A stretch of 64,000 nt of DNA from Lachnospiraceae bacterium (GTDB lineage: Bacteria > Bacillota > Clostridia > Lachnospirales > Lachnospiraceae), in assembly GCA_017428105.1 (NCBI GenBank), contig JAFRRM010000038.1, positions 1-64,000 of the forward strand, in the 5' to 3' direction. Of the stretch, positions 42,332-49,418 are shown in pieces. Made by a program: the position numbers and the translations under genes. A model generated the notes under the pieces. The model made no database searches. It was not told the origin of the DNA and saw only the letters and a list, made by a program, of their open reading frames with translations. Every line of letters begins with the position of its first letter. Within the stretch, counting starts at the first letter, position 1.

Positions 42332-42856
42332 TCAGCGAATGGCTTCAAACGCCGCCAGGGCTGCGTCCACGCCGGCCTTTACGGCCGTGCTGGAGTAGGT
42401 GGCGCCGGAAATGGTGTCAATGGAGGAAGAATCGCCGGTCAGGCCGATGAAGCGGGAGACGTAGGCTTCCGCGCCGGCCTTGGAGCCGACGCCGGTGGTC
42501 TCGGCCGGCACGTCCACGTTCATGCCGATGATCTTGCCTTCGGGCGAGATGCCGACGGTGACGGTCACCTGGCCGCCGTAGCCCTTGTGGGCAGAGCTGA
42601 TGACGTAGCCCAGCCCGCTGTCTTCCTTGTACGCGCCGGTGATGTCCAGGACCTGCAGGTCACAGTCCACTTCCGTGAAGGAGCCGGCTCCGGGGAGCAC
42701 TTCCTTCCGGGTGTTTTCCGCCTTGATGCGGGCGTTTTCGGTGATGATGGGAGCGGTCTTGCCGTTCACGAAACTTAAGAGCGCGGCCACGACCAGGCAG
42801 ATGCAGGTCAGGACCAGGACGGGCTTGACCATTTCATGAAATGCAGTGGATTTCAT
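42332..42856 (-). CDS. rnfG: Rnf complex flavoprotein subunit RnfG
   Basis: 174 residues: one N-terminal helix (VKPVLVLTCICLVVAALLSFV) and an external FMN-binding domain with covalent-flavin motif SGAT (in DTISGATYSSTAVKAGVDAAL), preceded by GYGGQVTVTVGI and VPAETTGVGSKA. The threonine of SGAT is the site modified by ApbE. It starts 4 nt before the end of rnfD. Confidence 0.96.
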   Translation of the reverse strand: MKSTAFHEMVKPVLVLTCICLVVAALLSFVNGKTAPIITENARIKAENTRKEVLPGAGSFTEVDCDLQVLDITGAYKEDSGLGYVISSAHKGYGGQVTVTVGISPEGKIIGMNVDVPAETTGVGSKAGAEAYVSRFIGLTGDSSSIDTISGATYSSTAVKAGVDAALAAFEAIR

Positions 42857-43803
42857 TTCGCCGCCTCCTTCTTTTCCTTCTTCGGGAAGATGCCGCCCAG
42901 CGGTTTGGTCAGGGTCAGGTCATTGATGAAAGGCACCAGCACGTTGCCGAACAGGATGGCGAAGGTGACGCCTTCGGGATAGGTGCCGAACACGCGGATG
43001 ACCGCGGTCAGGAAGCCGATGAACACCCCGAAGATCACTTTGCCGCTGTTAGTGATGGGCGAGGTGACATAGTCCGTCGCCATGAAGAACGCGCCGCACA
43101 GCAGGCCGCCCGCGAAGATCTGCATCACCGGGTTCTGCCCGCCGAACAGGAACGTGAACACCAGGCAGGAGCCGATGTAGCACAGCGGGATGATGGGCTT
43201 GATCACCTTGCGGACGATCAGGTAGATGCCGCCGATCAGGATGGCCAGCGCGCAGGTCTCGCCGATGGCGCCGCCGTGTTTGCCCAGGAACAGGGTCAGG
43301 AACTGATCCCAGCCCAGCGCGCCGGCGTTGGCCAGCGGCGTCGCGCTCGTGGTGGCGTCCACGATGCCGGAGGAACCGGTGAACGTGGTCATGGCCGAGG
43401 CGAAGGAGAACATCATCACCAGACGGCCGACCAGCGCCGGGTTCACGAAATTGCAGCCCAGGCCGCCGAACAGCTGCTTGACCAGGATGATGGCGGCGAT
43501 GTCGCCCACGATCATCATCCAGATCGGCATGCTCACCGGCACGTTCATGGCTACCAGCATGCCGGTGACCACCGCGGACAGATCCTGCACGGTGACGGGT
43601 TTCTTCATCATCTTTTCCCAGCCGAACTCCAGCAGGGCGCAGACGGCGGAGGAAATGATGACCAGCAGGATGGCCCGGAAGCCGAACAGGAAGCCGGAAG
43701 CGATCACGGCAGGCATCATGGCGATGATGACGTCCAGCATGATGTTCTGCGTGGTGCGGCTGCTGCGGATATGAGGAGAAACACTGACGATCTGTTTGCT
43801 CAT
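42853..43803 (-). CDS. rnfD: Rnf complex membrane subunit RnfD
   Basis: 316 residues, about nine helices. It begins SKQIVSVSPHIRSSRTTQNIMLDVIIAMMPA, typical of RnfD/NqrB. The covalent-FMN threonine lies in DATTSATPLAN (S-A-T). ATG 43803 overlaps the stop of rnfC (ATGA); an upstream in-frame start at 43896 would lie deep in rnfC and is not used. Confidence 0.96.
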   Translation of the reverse strand: MSKQIVSVSPHIRSSRTTQNIMLDVIIAMMPAVIASGFLFGFRAILLVIISSAVCALLEFGWEKMMKKPVTVQDLSAVVTGMLVAMNVPVSMPIWMMIVGDIAAIILVKQLFGGLGCNFVNPALVGRLVMMFSFASAMTTFTGSSGIVDATTSATPLANAGALGWDQFLTLFLGKHGGAIGETCALAILIGGIYLIVRKVIKPIIPLCYIGSCLVFTFLFGGQNPVMQIFAGGLLCGAFFMATDYVTSPITNSGKVIFGVFIGFLTAVIRVFGTYPEGVTFAILFGNVLVPFINDLTLTKPLGGIFPKKEKKEAAK

Positions 43804-45101
43804 TTGGCACCGGCCTCCCTTACGATTATTTTTGCCAGCTTGTGGCTTTCCACCAGGTTGCGCTTGGCGGGGCAGACAAAGGCGCAGGAACCGCACTCCA
43901 TGCAGAGGTTGATCTTCAGCTTCTTGAGGCGCTCCACGTCACGCTGCTGGCAGGCATGCTCCAGTTCGGTGGGCATCAGCTTCAGCGGGCAGGCGTCCAC
44001 GCAGCGGCCGCAGTGGATGCAGGCGCTGGGTTCGGGGACTTTCGCGTCCTTTTCGTCGAAGAAGAGGAGGGCGTTGGTGTTCTTCAGCACCGGCTGATCC
44101 ATGTCCGGCATGGCGAGGCCCATCATGGGACCGCCGTACAGGACCTTGCCCGGCTCGCATTTGAGGCCGCCGGCCAGCTCCACCACGTCGCGCACGGAGG
44201 TGCCGATGTAGGCGATCACGTTCTTAGGCTCCTTCACGGCGGAGCCGTCGATGGTCACGCACTTGGTGGTCAGCGGCTGGCCCGTGGTCAGGTACTTGCC
44301 CAGGAAGGACAGTGTGGTCGCGTTCAGCACGATGCAGCCCACGTCGAAGGGCAGCTTGCCTTCCGGGACCATGCGGCCGGTGGTGTTGTAGATCAGCACT
44401 TTTTCACCGCCCTGCGGGTAGGAGGAGGGCAGTTCCGCGACGTCGCAGTTGTCGACGCCGTCGGTGTACTTCCGCATGACCTCGATGGCTTTCTTCTTGT
44501 TGTTCTCAATGCCGATGATGATATGGGCCTTGGGATAGAAGCGCTTGAGGGCCGACAGCCCGGCGTACATCCGCTCCGCGTTGTCGATCATGGTGTGGGA
44601 ATCCGAGGTGATGTACGGCTCACACTCGGCGCCGTTGATCAGGATGTAATCCACCTTGTCCGGATCTACTTTCAGTTTCACGCTGGTGGGGAACCCCGCT
44701 CCGCCCAGACCGACGGCGCCGCTGTCGCGGACCGCCTGGATGAAGGAATCCAGGTCCGTCAGCACGGGGGGCTTGAGGTTCTCGTCGAACTCGTTCAGGC
44801 CGTCGGATTCGATCGTGATGGCCTGGCAGCTGGCTCCGCTGGAGAGCAGCATCGGCTCGATCTTTTTGACGGTGCCTGAAATGGACGCATGCACGGGCGC
44901 GGAGACGAATCCGCCCGCCTCACCGATCACCTGTCCGATCTTGACGTGGTCCCCCACCTTCACCACCGGTTTGGCCGGGGCTCCGATGTGCATGGACATG
45001 GGGATCGTCACGGACTTGACGTCGGTCAGGCGGATAGGAAAGGACCCCTGCGTATTCTTGTGATGCGGCACGGGAATGCTTTGTAAAAATTTGGCAGCCA
45101 C
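43800..45101 (-). CDS. rnfC: Rnf complex NADH-interacting subunit RnfC
   Basis: 433 residues; binds FMN/NAD(H) and two 4Fe-4S clusters at the cytoplasmic side. Motifs: GGAGFPTSVKL with NGAECEPYITSD (NuoF-like nucleotide fold), GGPMMG, then CIHCGRCVDACPLKLMP and CMECGSCAFVCPAKRN. It starts with GTG at 45101 after AGGAGAAA. First gene of the operon rnfCDGEAB-apbE-NusGII-Gx-MATE/kinase, all overlapping or closely spaced. Confidence 0.97.
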   Translation of the reverse strand: MAAKFLQSIPVPHHKNTQGSFPIRLTDVKSVTIPMSMHIGAPAKPVVKVGDHVKIGQVIGEAGGFVSAPVHASISGTVKKIEPMLLSSGASCQAITIESDGLNEFDENLKPPVLTDLDSFIQAVRDSGAVGLGGAGFPTSVKLKVDPDKVDYILINGAECEPYITSDSHTMIDNAERMYAGLSALKRFYPKAHIIIGIENNKKKAIEVMRKYTDGVDNCDVAELPSSYPQGGEKVLIYNTTGRMVPEGKLPFDVGCIVLNATTLSFLGKYLTTGQPLTTKCVTIDGSAVKEPKNVIAYIGTSVRDVVELAGGLKCEPGKVLYGGPMMGLAMPDMDQPVLKNTNALLFFDEKDAKVPEPSACIHCGRCVDACPLKLMPTELEHACQQRDVERLKKLKINLCMECGSCAFVCPAKRNLVESHKLAKIIVREAGAK

Positions 45102-45129
45102 TTTCTTTCTCCTGTTGAATAGTGAAATG

Positions 45130-45142
45130 CGTTAAGTTAACG
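45130..45142. promoter_or_regulatory. Inverted repeat (possible operator) just downstream of the rnf promoter
   Basis: CGTTAAGTTAACG is a near-perfect inverted repeat (CGTTAA / TTAACG around one base) located 5 nt after the -10 of the minus-strand rnf promoter, where a bound repressor would block transcription. It resembles half-sites of the redox regulator Rex (TTAACAA type), but the spacing is shorter than the known Rex operator. Confidence 0.4.
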
Positions 45143-45147
45143 ATGTT

Positions 45148-45176
45148 ATTCTACCACGATGAAAGGCGATTGCCAA
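45148..45176 (-). promoter_or_regulatory. Promoter of the rnf operon
   Basis: On the minus strand, TTGGCA (45176-45171) and TAGAAT (45153-45148) are spaced by 17 nt, about 47 nt before the GTG of rnfC, in an A+T-rich stretch. Confidence 0.65.
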
Positions 45177-45304
45177 CTTTAATTTCTCTTTTTTCTTTAT
45201 AAAAAATTCATTTTTTCCCGGCGGCGGGGCGAAAGACGGCGAAATGCGGACGGAAAGGAGGCGGGACCGGGACGGGCCGGCGGGCGGGGGCGGCCGATTT
45301 GCGG

Positions 45305-45334
45305 TTGAAATCGGGCCCCGCGGAATGATATAAT
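45305..45334 (+). promoter_or_regulatory. Promoter of dxr
   Basis: TTGAAA (45305-45310) and consensus TATAAT (45329-45334, preceded by TGA) are 18 nt apart, 35 nt before ATG 45370. The surrounding DNA is G+C-rich, so the match stands out. Confidence 0.65.
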
Positions 45335-45369
45335 GCGGGCAGTCACAGGTTCCGGATAAGGAGAACGGC

Positions 45370-46515
45370 ATGACGGACGGAAAAAAGAAGATCTGCATAC
45401 TGGGCTGCACCGGCTCCATCGGCCGGCAGACCCTGGACGTGATACGAAAGAGCGGGGCGTACGCGGTGACCGGCCTGGCGGCCGGACGGGACGCGGCGGC
45501 CCTGGAGGCGCAGGCGCGGGAATTCGGACCCGCGCGGGTCTTTCTGTGGGACGAAGAGGCGGCCCGGGATCTGAAGGCGCGTCTGCGGGACATGGCGCCG
45601 CCGCCGGAGGTCCTGTGCGGCCCGGAGGGGATGCGCGAACTGATCCAGGCCGAGCCGGCGGACATCTTCGCGATCTCGATCTCCGGGATGATCGCGCTGC
45701 GGCCGGTGCTGCAGGCCATCGAGACCGGGGCGCGGATCGCCCTGTCCAATAAGGAGTCCATCGTTACCGCGGGGCACATCATGATCGACGCGGTGAAGCG
45801 CTGCGGCGCGCAGCTCATTCCCGTGGACAGCGAGCACAGCGCGGTGTTCCAGTGCCTGGAAGGCGAGGACCGCGCGTCCGTGCGGCAGCTGATCATCACG
45901 GCGTCCGGCGGCCCCTTCCGCGGGCGGACGCGCGGGCAGCTGGAGGCCGTGCGGCCCGAGCAGGCCCTCAGACACCCCAACTGGTCCATGGGCGCGAAGA
46001 TCACCGTGGACTCCGCCACTCTGGCCAATAAAGGCCTGGAAGTCATGGAAGCGCACCATCTGTTCGGCGTGGATTATGACAGGATCCGCGTCGCCGTCCA
46101 TCCCCAGAGCGTCATCCATTCCATGGTGGAATTCACCGACGGCGCCGTCAAGGCCCAGCTGGGCGTCCCCGACATGCGCCTTCCGATCGAATATGCCCTC
46201 GGCTACCCGCGCCGCGGCGCCCTGATCACGCAGCCCCTGGACGTGTGGCACATGCCCGACCTGCATTTTGAGGAGCCCGACACGGAGACCTTCCCCGCCC
46301 TCGCCCTGGCTTACGAAGCCGGCCGCACCGGCGGCACCCTCCCCACCGTCTTCAACGCTGCCGACGAACTTGCCGTCGCCCGTTTCCTCCACGGCGAGCT
46401 CCGCTTCCTCCAGATCGCGGACTTCATCGCCTCCGCCATGGCGAAGCACCGCCTCATCCCGGACCCCTCCCTGGACGACATCCTCGAGACCGAACGCTGG
46501 GTGCGTCAGCTCTGA
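45370..46515 (+). CDS. dxr: 1-deoxy-D-xylulose 5-phosphate reductoisomerase
   Basis: Second step of the MEP isoprenoid pathway: NADPH-dependent conversion of DXP to 2-C-methyl-D-erythritol 4-phosphate. The 381-residue protein shows ILGCTGSIGRQTLDVI (NADPH site), ALSNKESIVTAGHIM, PVDSEHSAVFQCLEG (metal-binding D and E), ITASGGPFRG, HPNWSMGAKITVDSATLANKGLEVMEAHHLFG and a catalytic-loop H. No other MEP or lipid genes follow. The base composition changes along the gene from G-rich to C-rich on the coding strand, with leucine codons shifting from CTG towards CTC, although the protein is intact. Confidence 0.97.
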   Translation: MTDGKKKICILGCTGSIGRQTLDVIRKSGAYAVTGLAAGRDAAALEAQAREFGPARVFLWDEEAARDLKARLRDMAPPPEVLCGPEGMRELIQAEPADIFAISISGMIALRPVLQAIETGARIALSNKESIVTAGHIMIDAVKRCGAQLIPVDSEHSAVFQCLEGEDRASVRQLIITASGGPFRGRTRGQLEAVRPEQALRHPNWSMGAKITVDSATLANKGLEVMEAHHLFGVDYDRIRVAVHPQSVIHSMVEFTDGAVKAQLGVPDMRLPIEYALGYPRRGALITQPLDVWHMPDLHFEEPDTETFPALALAYEAGRTGGTLPTVFNAADELAVARFLHGELRFLQIADFIASAMAKHRLIPDPSLDDILETERWVRQL

Positions 46516-46520
46516 GGCAC

Positions 46521-46579
46521 CTGACAGGGGGACGGTTCCTTTGTCAGGTTTTCAGACGGGGGGACACGATTTTATCACT
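46521..46579 (+). repeat. Palindromic 32-nt repeat array, site B (one intact, one degraded unit)
   Basis: An intact 27-nt palindrome at 46521-46547 (arms CTGACAGGGG and CCTTTGTCAG around GACGGTT), six bases after the dxr stop, could act as a transcript-end hairpin. A degraded unit begins 32 nt later, at 46553, and keeps mostly its left half. Same family as sites A, C and D. Confidence 0.85.
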
Positions 46580-46716
46580 TTTGACGTTCCGGCATCATGG
46601 CCGCAGAGCCGGTAAGACAACGGCTCCCGCGGTTCGCAGACAGGAACGGGATGACCCGCCCGGGCAGAGGACAGCACGGGCCCGCTGCCGGGACTTTCAT
46701 GCAGGAGAGACCGATC

Positions 46717-48126
46717 ATGGAAAAGAAAACGACCGTATATGTGCGGCATCTCGACGCCCCGTACCGGGAAGGGACGAGGACGAAATTCCGGCCACTGACG
46801 GAAGAAATGAAGGCGGAGATCCGGCGCGCCGTCTGGGAGATCTTCGACAAAGCCGGCGGCAGCGGGCTGCTCAAGTCAAGCCGGAAGGTCTTCCTCAAGC
46901 CGAACGGGATCGACGGCCAGCCGTACTGCTACACGCGGCCGGAACTGGTGGAGACCGTCATCGATTACTGGAACAGACACGGCGCGGAGAAGGTCTTCCT
47001 GTTCGAGAACTCCACGCAGAGCAACGCGACGCGCCTGGTCTACGCGGTGACCGGCTACGACGCGGTCTGCCGCCGCACCGGCGCGAAGCCGGTCTATCTG
47101 GACGAGGAGAAGACCGTCCCGTTCGAATTCAAAGGCCGGAAAAGCGTGCAGGACGATCCGGACGGCTATTTCGTCACGACCTTCGAGATGCCCCGTTTCG
47201 TCGTGAAAAACCTGATCGAGGACCTGGACAAAAACCTTTACATCAGCCTTCCCAAACTCAAGACTCACTCCATGGCCGGCGTCACGCTGGGCGTCAAGAA
47301 CCAGTGGGCCTTCCCCGCGCAGCCTTCGCGCGGCTTCGACCATAACTACAACCTGCACCACAAGCTGGCCGACGTCCTGAGCTACGTGCGGCCGGACTTC
47401 ACGCTGATCGAGGGCGTGGAGGGTACCATCTACGGCCATTACCCCGTCACCGCGCTGGCGGACGAGGCGGTGCTTCCGCTCAAAGTCCTGGTGGCCGGCA
47501 AAAACGTGGTGGCCGCGGACATCGTCGGCGCCCGCATCTTCGGCCTGGGCCTGGACGACGTCCCGCACTTAAAGGACGCGGTGGAGCGCGGCCTCTCCGA
47601 AGGCGTGCGCGGCCCGGAGGACATTGAGATCGACGGCGACATTTCCATGTACGGCACGAAGCAGCCGACCGATCTGTACGATTACTACCCGCCCGACGTG
47701 AAAGTCATGGTGGGGAAGGAGCGCTGCTGCAAGCAGGGCTGCATGAACAACCCGCTGACGCTGCTGCAGATCCTGTACGGCGACCACGGCGGCAAAGGCG
47801 GCTGGACCCTGATCATCGGCAAGGGGCACGACCCCGCGGAGATCGACGCCCTCCCCGGCCCCGTCCTCATCGCCGGCGACTGCGCGATCCGCGAAGTGGC
47901 CGACCGCCTCATCGCCCGCCTCGGCCGGAAAAACGTCTTCCTGAGCCACAAATGCAACAGCCTGGCGGAGACCGCCGCCGGCATGTTCTACCTCATGAAA
48001 GTGGATCCGATGGAGTTCGCCCCCATCAACCCCCTCAAGGCCCTCCGCTGCCTGGCCCTTTCAAAGCTGCACGGCTCCACGGCGCTGGTGCCGTCGCCGT
48101 TCTCAAACAAAATCAAGACGGTATAA
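46717..48126 (+). CDS. DUF362-family protein
   Basis: The 469-residue protein has the DUF362 marks: KVFLKPNGIDGQ near the N-terminus and SLPKLKTHSMAGVTLGVKNQWAF in the middle, then LIEGVEGTIYGHYP. DUF362 proteins often carry 4Fe-4S domains; here only scattered cysteines (ERCCKQGCMNNP) are present and no ferredoxin motif. The role is unknown; relatives occur near quinone and cofactor genes. ATG 46717 follows AGGAGAG. The DNA becomes C-rich towards the 3' end as in dxr. Confidence 0.8.
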   Translation: MEKKTTVYVRHLDAPYREGTRTKFRPLTEEMKAEIRRAVWEIFDKAGGSGLLKSSRKVFLKPNGIDGQPYCYTRPELVETVIDYWNRHGAEKVFLFENSTQSNATRLVYAVTGYDAVCRRTGAKPVYLDEEKTVPFEFKGRKSVQDDPDGYFVTTFEMPRFVVKNLIEDLDKNLYISLPKLKTHSMAGVTLGVKNQWAFPAQPSRGFDHNYNLHHKLADVLSYVRPDFTLIEGVEGTIYGHYPVTALADEAVLPLKVLVAGKNVVAADIVGARIFGLGLDDVPHLKDAVERGLSEGVRGPEDIEIDGDISMYGTKQPTDLYDYYPPDVKVMVGKERCCKQGCMNNPLTLLQILYGDHGGKGGWTLIIGKGHDPAEIDALPGPVLIAGDCAIREVADRLIARLGRKNVFLSHKCNSLAETAAGMFYLMKVDPMEFAPINPLKALRCLALSKLHGSTALVPSPFSNKIKTV

Positions 48127-48133
48127 GAGGGAC

Positions 48134-48192
48134 CTGACAGGGGGACGGTTCCTTTGTCAGGTTTTCTGACAGGGGGACGGTTCCTTTGTCAG
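48134..48192 (+). repeat. Palindromic 32-nt repeat array, site C (two intact direct units)
   Basis: Two identical 27-nt palindromes (48134-48160 and 48166-48192) separated by GTTTT lie between the DUF362 gene and the HExxH protein gene. They are in the opposite orientation to the pair at 49340-49398, so the gene between them is bracketed by inverted repeats. Confidence 0.92.
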
Positions 48193-48225
48193 ATCTTCTG
48201 CAGCAGTTTATGGAGAAATCTTCCC

Positions 48226-49263
48226 ATGGATCTTGAAAAACTATACCGCGACGTCGAGCAGGCTGTTTCGTCCCTGGATTTCCCCCGCATCTGGCCGGGC
48301 TTCGCTCCTCTGAAGTTCGCGCTGTATGACGCCGAAAAATGCTTCTTCGACGGCCGTTATATCGAAAAGACCGACGCCTTCTGCGCCAACACTTCGATCA
48401 ATTATCAAGGCGCGCAGATCGCGATCTGGATGGTCCAGGAGGACCTCCCCCTCCCCGTCCTGACTTCCAAACTCGTCCACGAAATGTTCCACGGCTTTCA
48501 GACCCTGCGGGGCTGGGACTGCTGGCCGGACGAGAGGGAAGCCCTGTGCCGCTACCGCTATGACGCGGAGAACCTGACCCTCAAACTGCGGGAGAACGAG
48601 CTGCTGCTGTCGCTGGCCGGGCGGTTTGACGAGGCCGCTTTCCGGGAACTGACCGCGCTCCGAAAGCGCCGCAGCGAGGCGTTCCCGTTCGAGTTTTCCT
48701 ACGAAAGCAAGGTCGAGGAGATCGAAGGGACGGCCAACTACGTCGAGTGGCAGGCCGTAAAGCAGCTGGACGGGCACGCGGCCGCCGCTCTGACGGACCG
48801 GATGCGGGCGGTGACGCGGCCGGACTTCCTGTTTCCGATCCGGATCTCCTGTTATTTCACCGGCGCCCTGATGATCCATGCCATGCGGCAGGCCGGCGTG
48901 TATGATTTCGAGCCTGCCCGGCGGCCCATGCCGCTGCAGATCCTGCGTTCCGCGCCGGCATCCGACGGCGGATTCCCCGGCAGGGACGCCTGCTGTCAGC
49001 GTGTGTCGGGCGCGGTCGTTTCCTATCGGGAAAAGACCGCCGCGATCGTCCGTTCCGCGCTGGAAAAGAATGACGTTGTTCTGGAAGGGCCTCTCGAACT
49101 CGTTTCCGTGAACATCTACGATGCGCGATATTATGACGGATACGTGACGTCGACGTATTTCCTGATGGTCCGGGACGGCGCGGAGGAGAAGATGCTCCCG
49201 GGCAATTTTGTGGTCCGGATGCGGGACGGGAAGACGATCGACAAGGTATATCGGTGGGGATAA
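48226..49263 (+). CDS. Putative zinc metallopeptidase-like protein (HExxH), unknown family
   Basis: Not recognised as a named family. The 345-residue protein has HEMFH (H85-E86-H89) in a helix, VLTSKLVHEMFHGFQTL, and a second acidic helix about 75 residues later, KVEEIEGTANYVEWQA, where E167 could be the third zinc ligand as in gluzincins. The pattern of an early HExxH and a later EGxAxYxE is seen in several putative peptidases. There is no signal peptide or membrane segment, so it is probably cytoplasmic. The second half is a beta-rich region of unknown nature. GGAG lies 10 nt before ATG 48226. The gene is bracketed by inverted palindromic repeat pairs. Confidence 0.7.
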   Translation: MDLEKLYRDVEQAVSSLDFPRIWPGFAPLKFALYDAEKCFFDGRYIEKTDAFCANTSINYQGAQIAIWMVQEDLPLPVLTSKLVHEMFHGFQTLRGWDCWPDEREALCRYRYDAENLTLKLRENELLLSLAGRFDEAAFRELTALRKRRSEAFPFEFSYESKVEEIEGTANYVEWQAVKQLDGHAAAALTDRMRAVTRPDFLFPIRISCYFTGALMIHAMRQAGVYDFEPARRPMPLQILRSAPASDGGFPGRDACCQRVSGAVVSYREKTAAIVRSALEKNDVVLEGPLELVSVNIYDARYYDGYVTSTYFLMVRDGAEEKMLPGNFVVRMRDGKTIDKVYRWG

Positions 49264-49265
49264 AA

Positions 49266-49322
49266 GCGGAGGCCGCTGCTTCAGCGGACCGGATGAACTG
49301 CCAACTGCGGAGGCCGCTGCTT
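49266..49322 (+). repeat. Two direct copies of a 16-nt sequence 41 nt apart
   Basis: GCGGAGGCCGCTGCTT occurs at 49266 and again at 49307, just after the stop of the HExxH protein gene and before the palindromic repeats. Each copy contains a small GCGG/CCGC hairpin. Possibly the remains of a further repeat type. Confidence 0.6.
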
Positions 49323-49339
49323 GAACGGCCCGGAAAAAC

Positions 49340-49398
49340 CTGACAAAAGAACCGTCCCCCTGTCAGAAAACCTGACAAAGGAACCGTCCCCCTGTCAG
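49340..49398 (-). repeat. Palindromic 32-nt repeat array, site D (two units, inverted relative to site C)
   Basis: Palindromes at 49340-49366 and 49372-49398, separated by AAAAC, carry the complement of the site C sequence (one substitution in the first unit). The second ends 20 nt before the start of the MalY/PatB-like gene, close to its ribosome site (AAGGAGG). Confidence 0.92.
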
Positions 49399-49418
49399 AA
49401 AACCAAGGAGGAAGTGAC

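Noticed and set aside
45130..45142. Calling the rnf inverted repeat a Rex operator
   Set aside because: Known Rex sites have longer half-sites with a wider gap; the similarity is limited to TTAAC-type half-sites, so only a generic operator is proposed.
48134..48192. CRISPR array
   Set aside because: The units are palindromes separated by only 5 identical bases; there are no variable spacers or cas genes.
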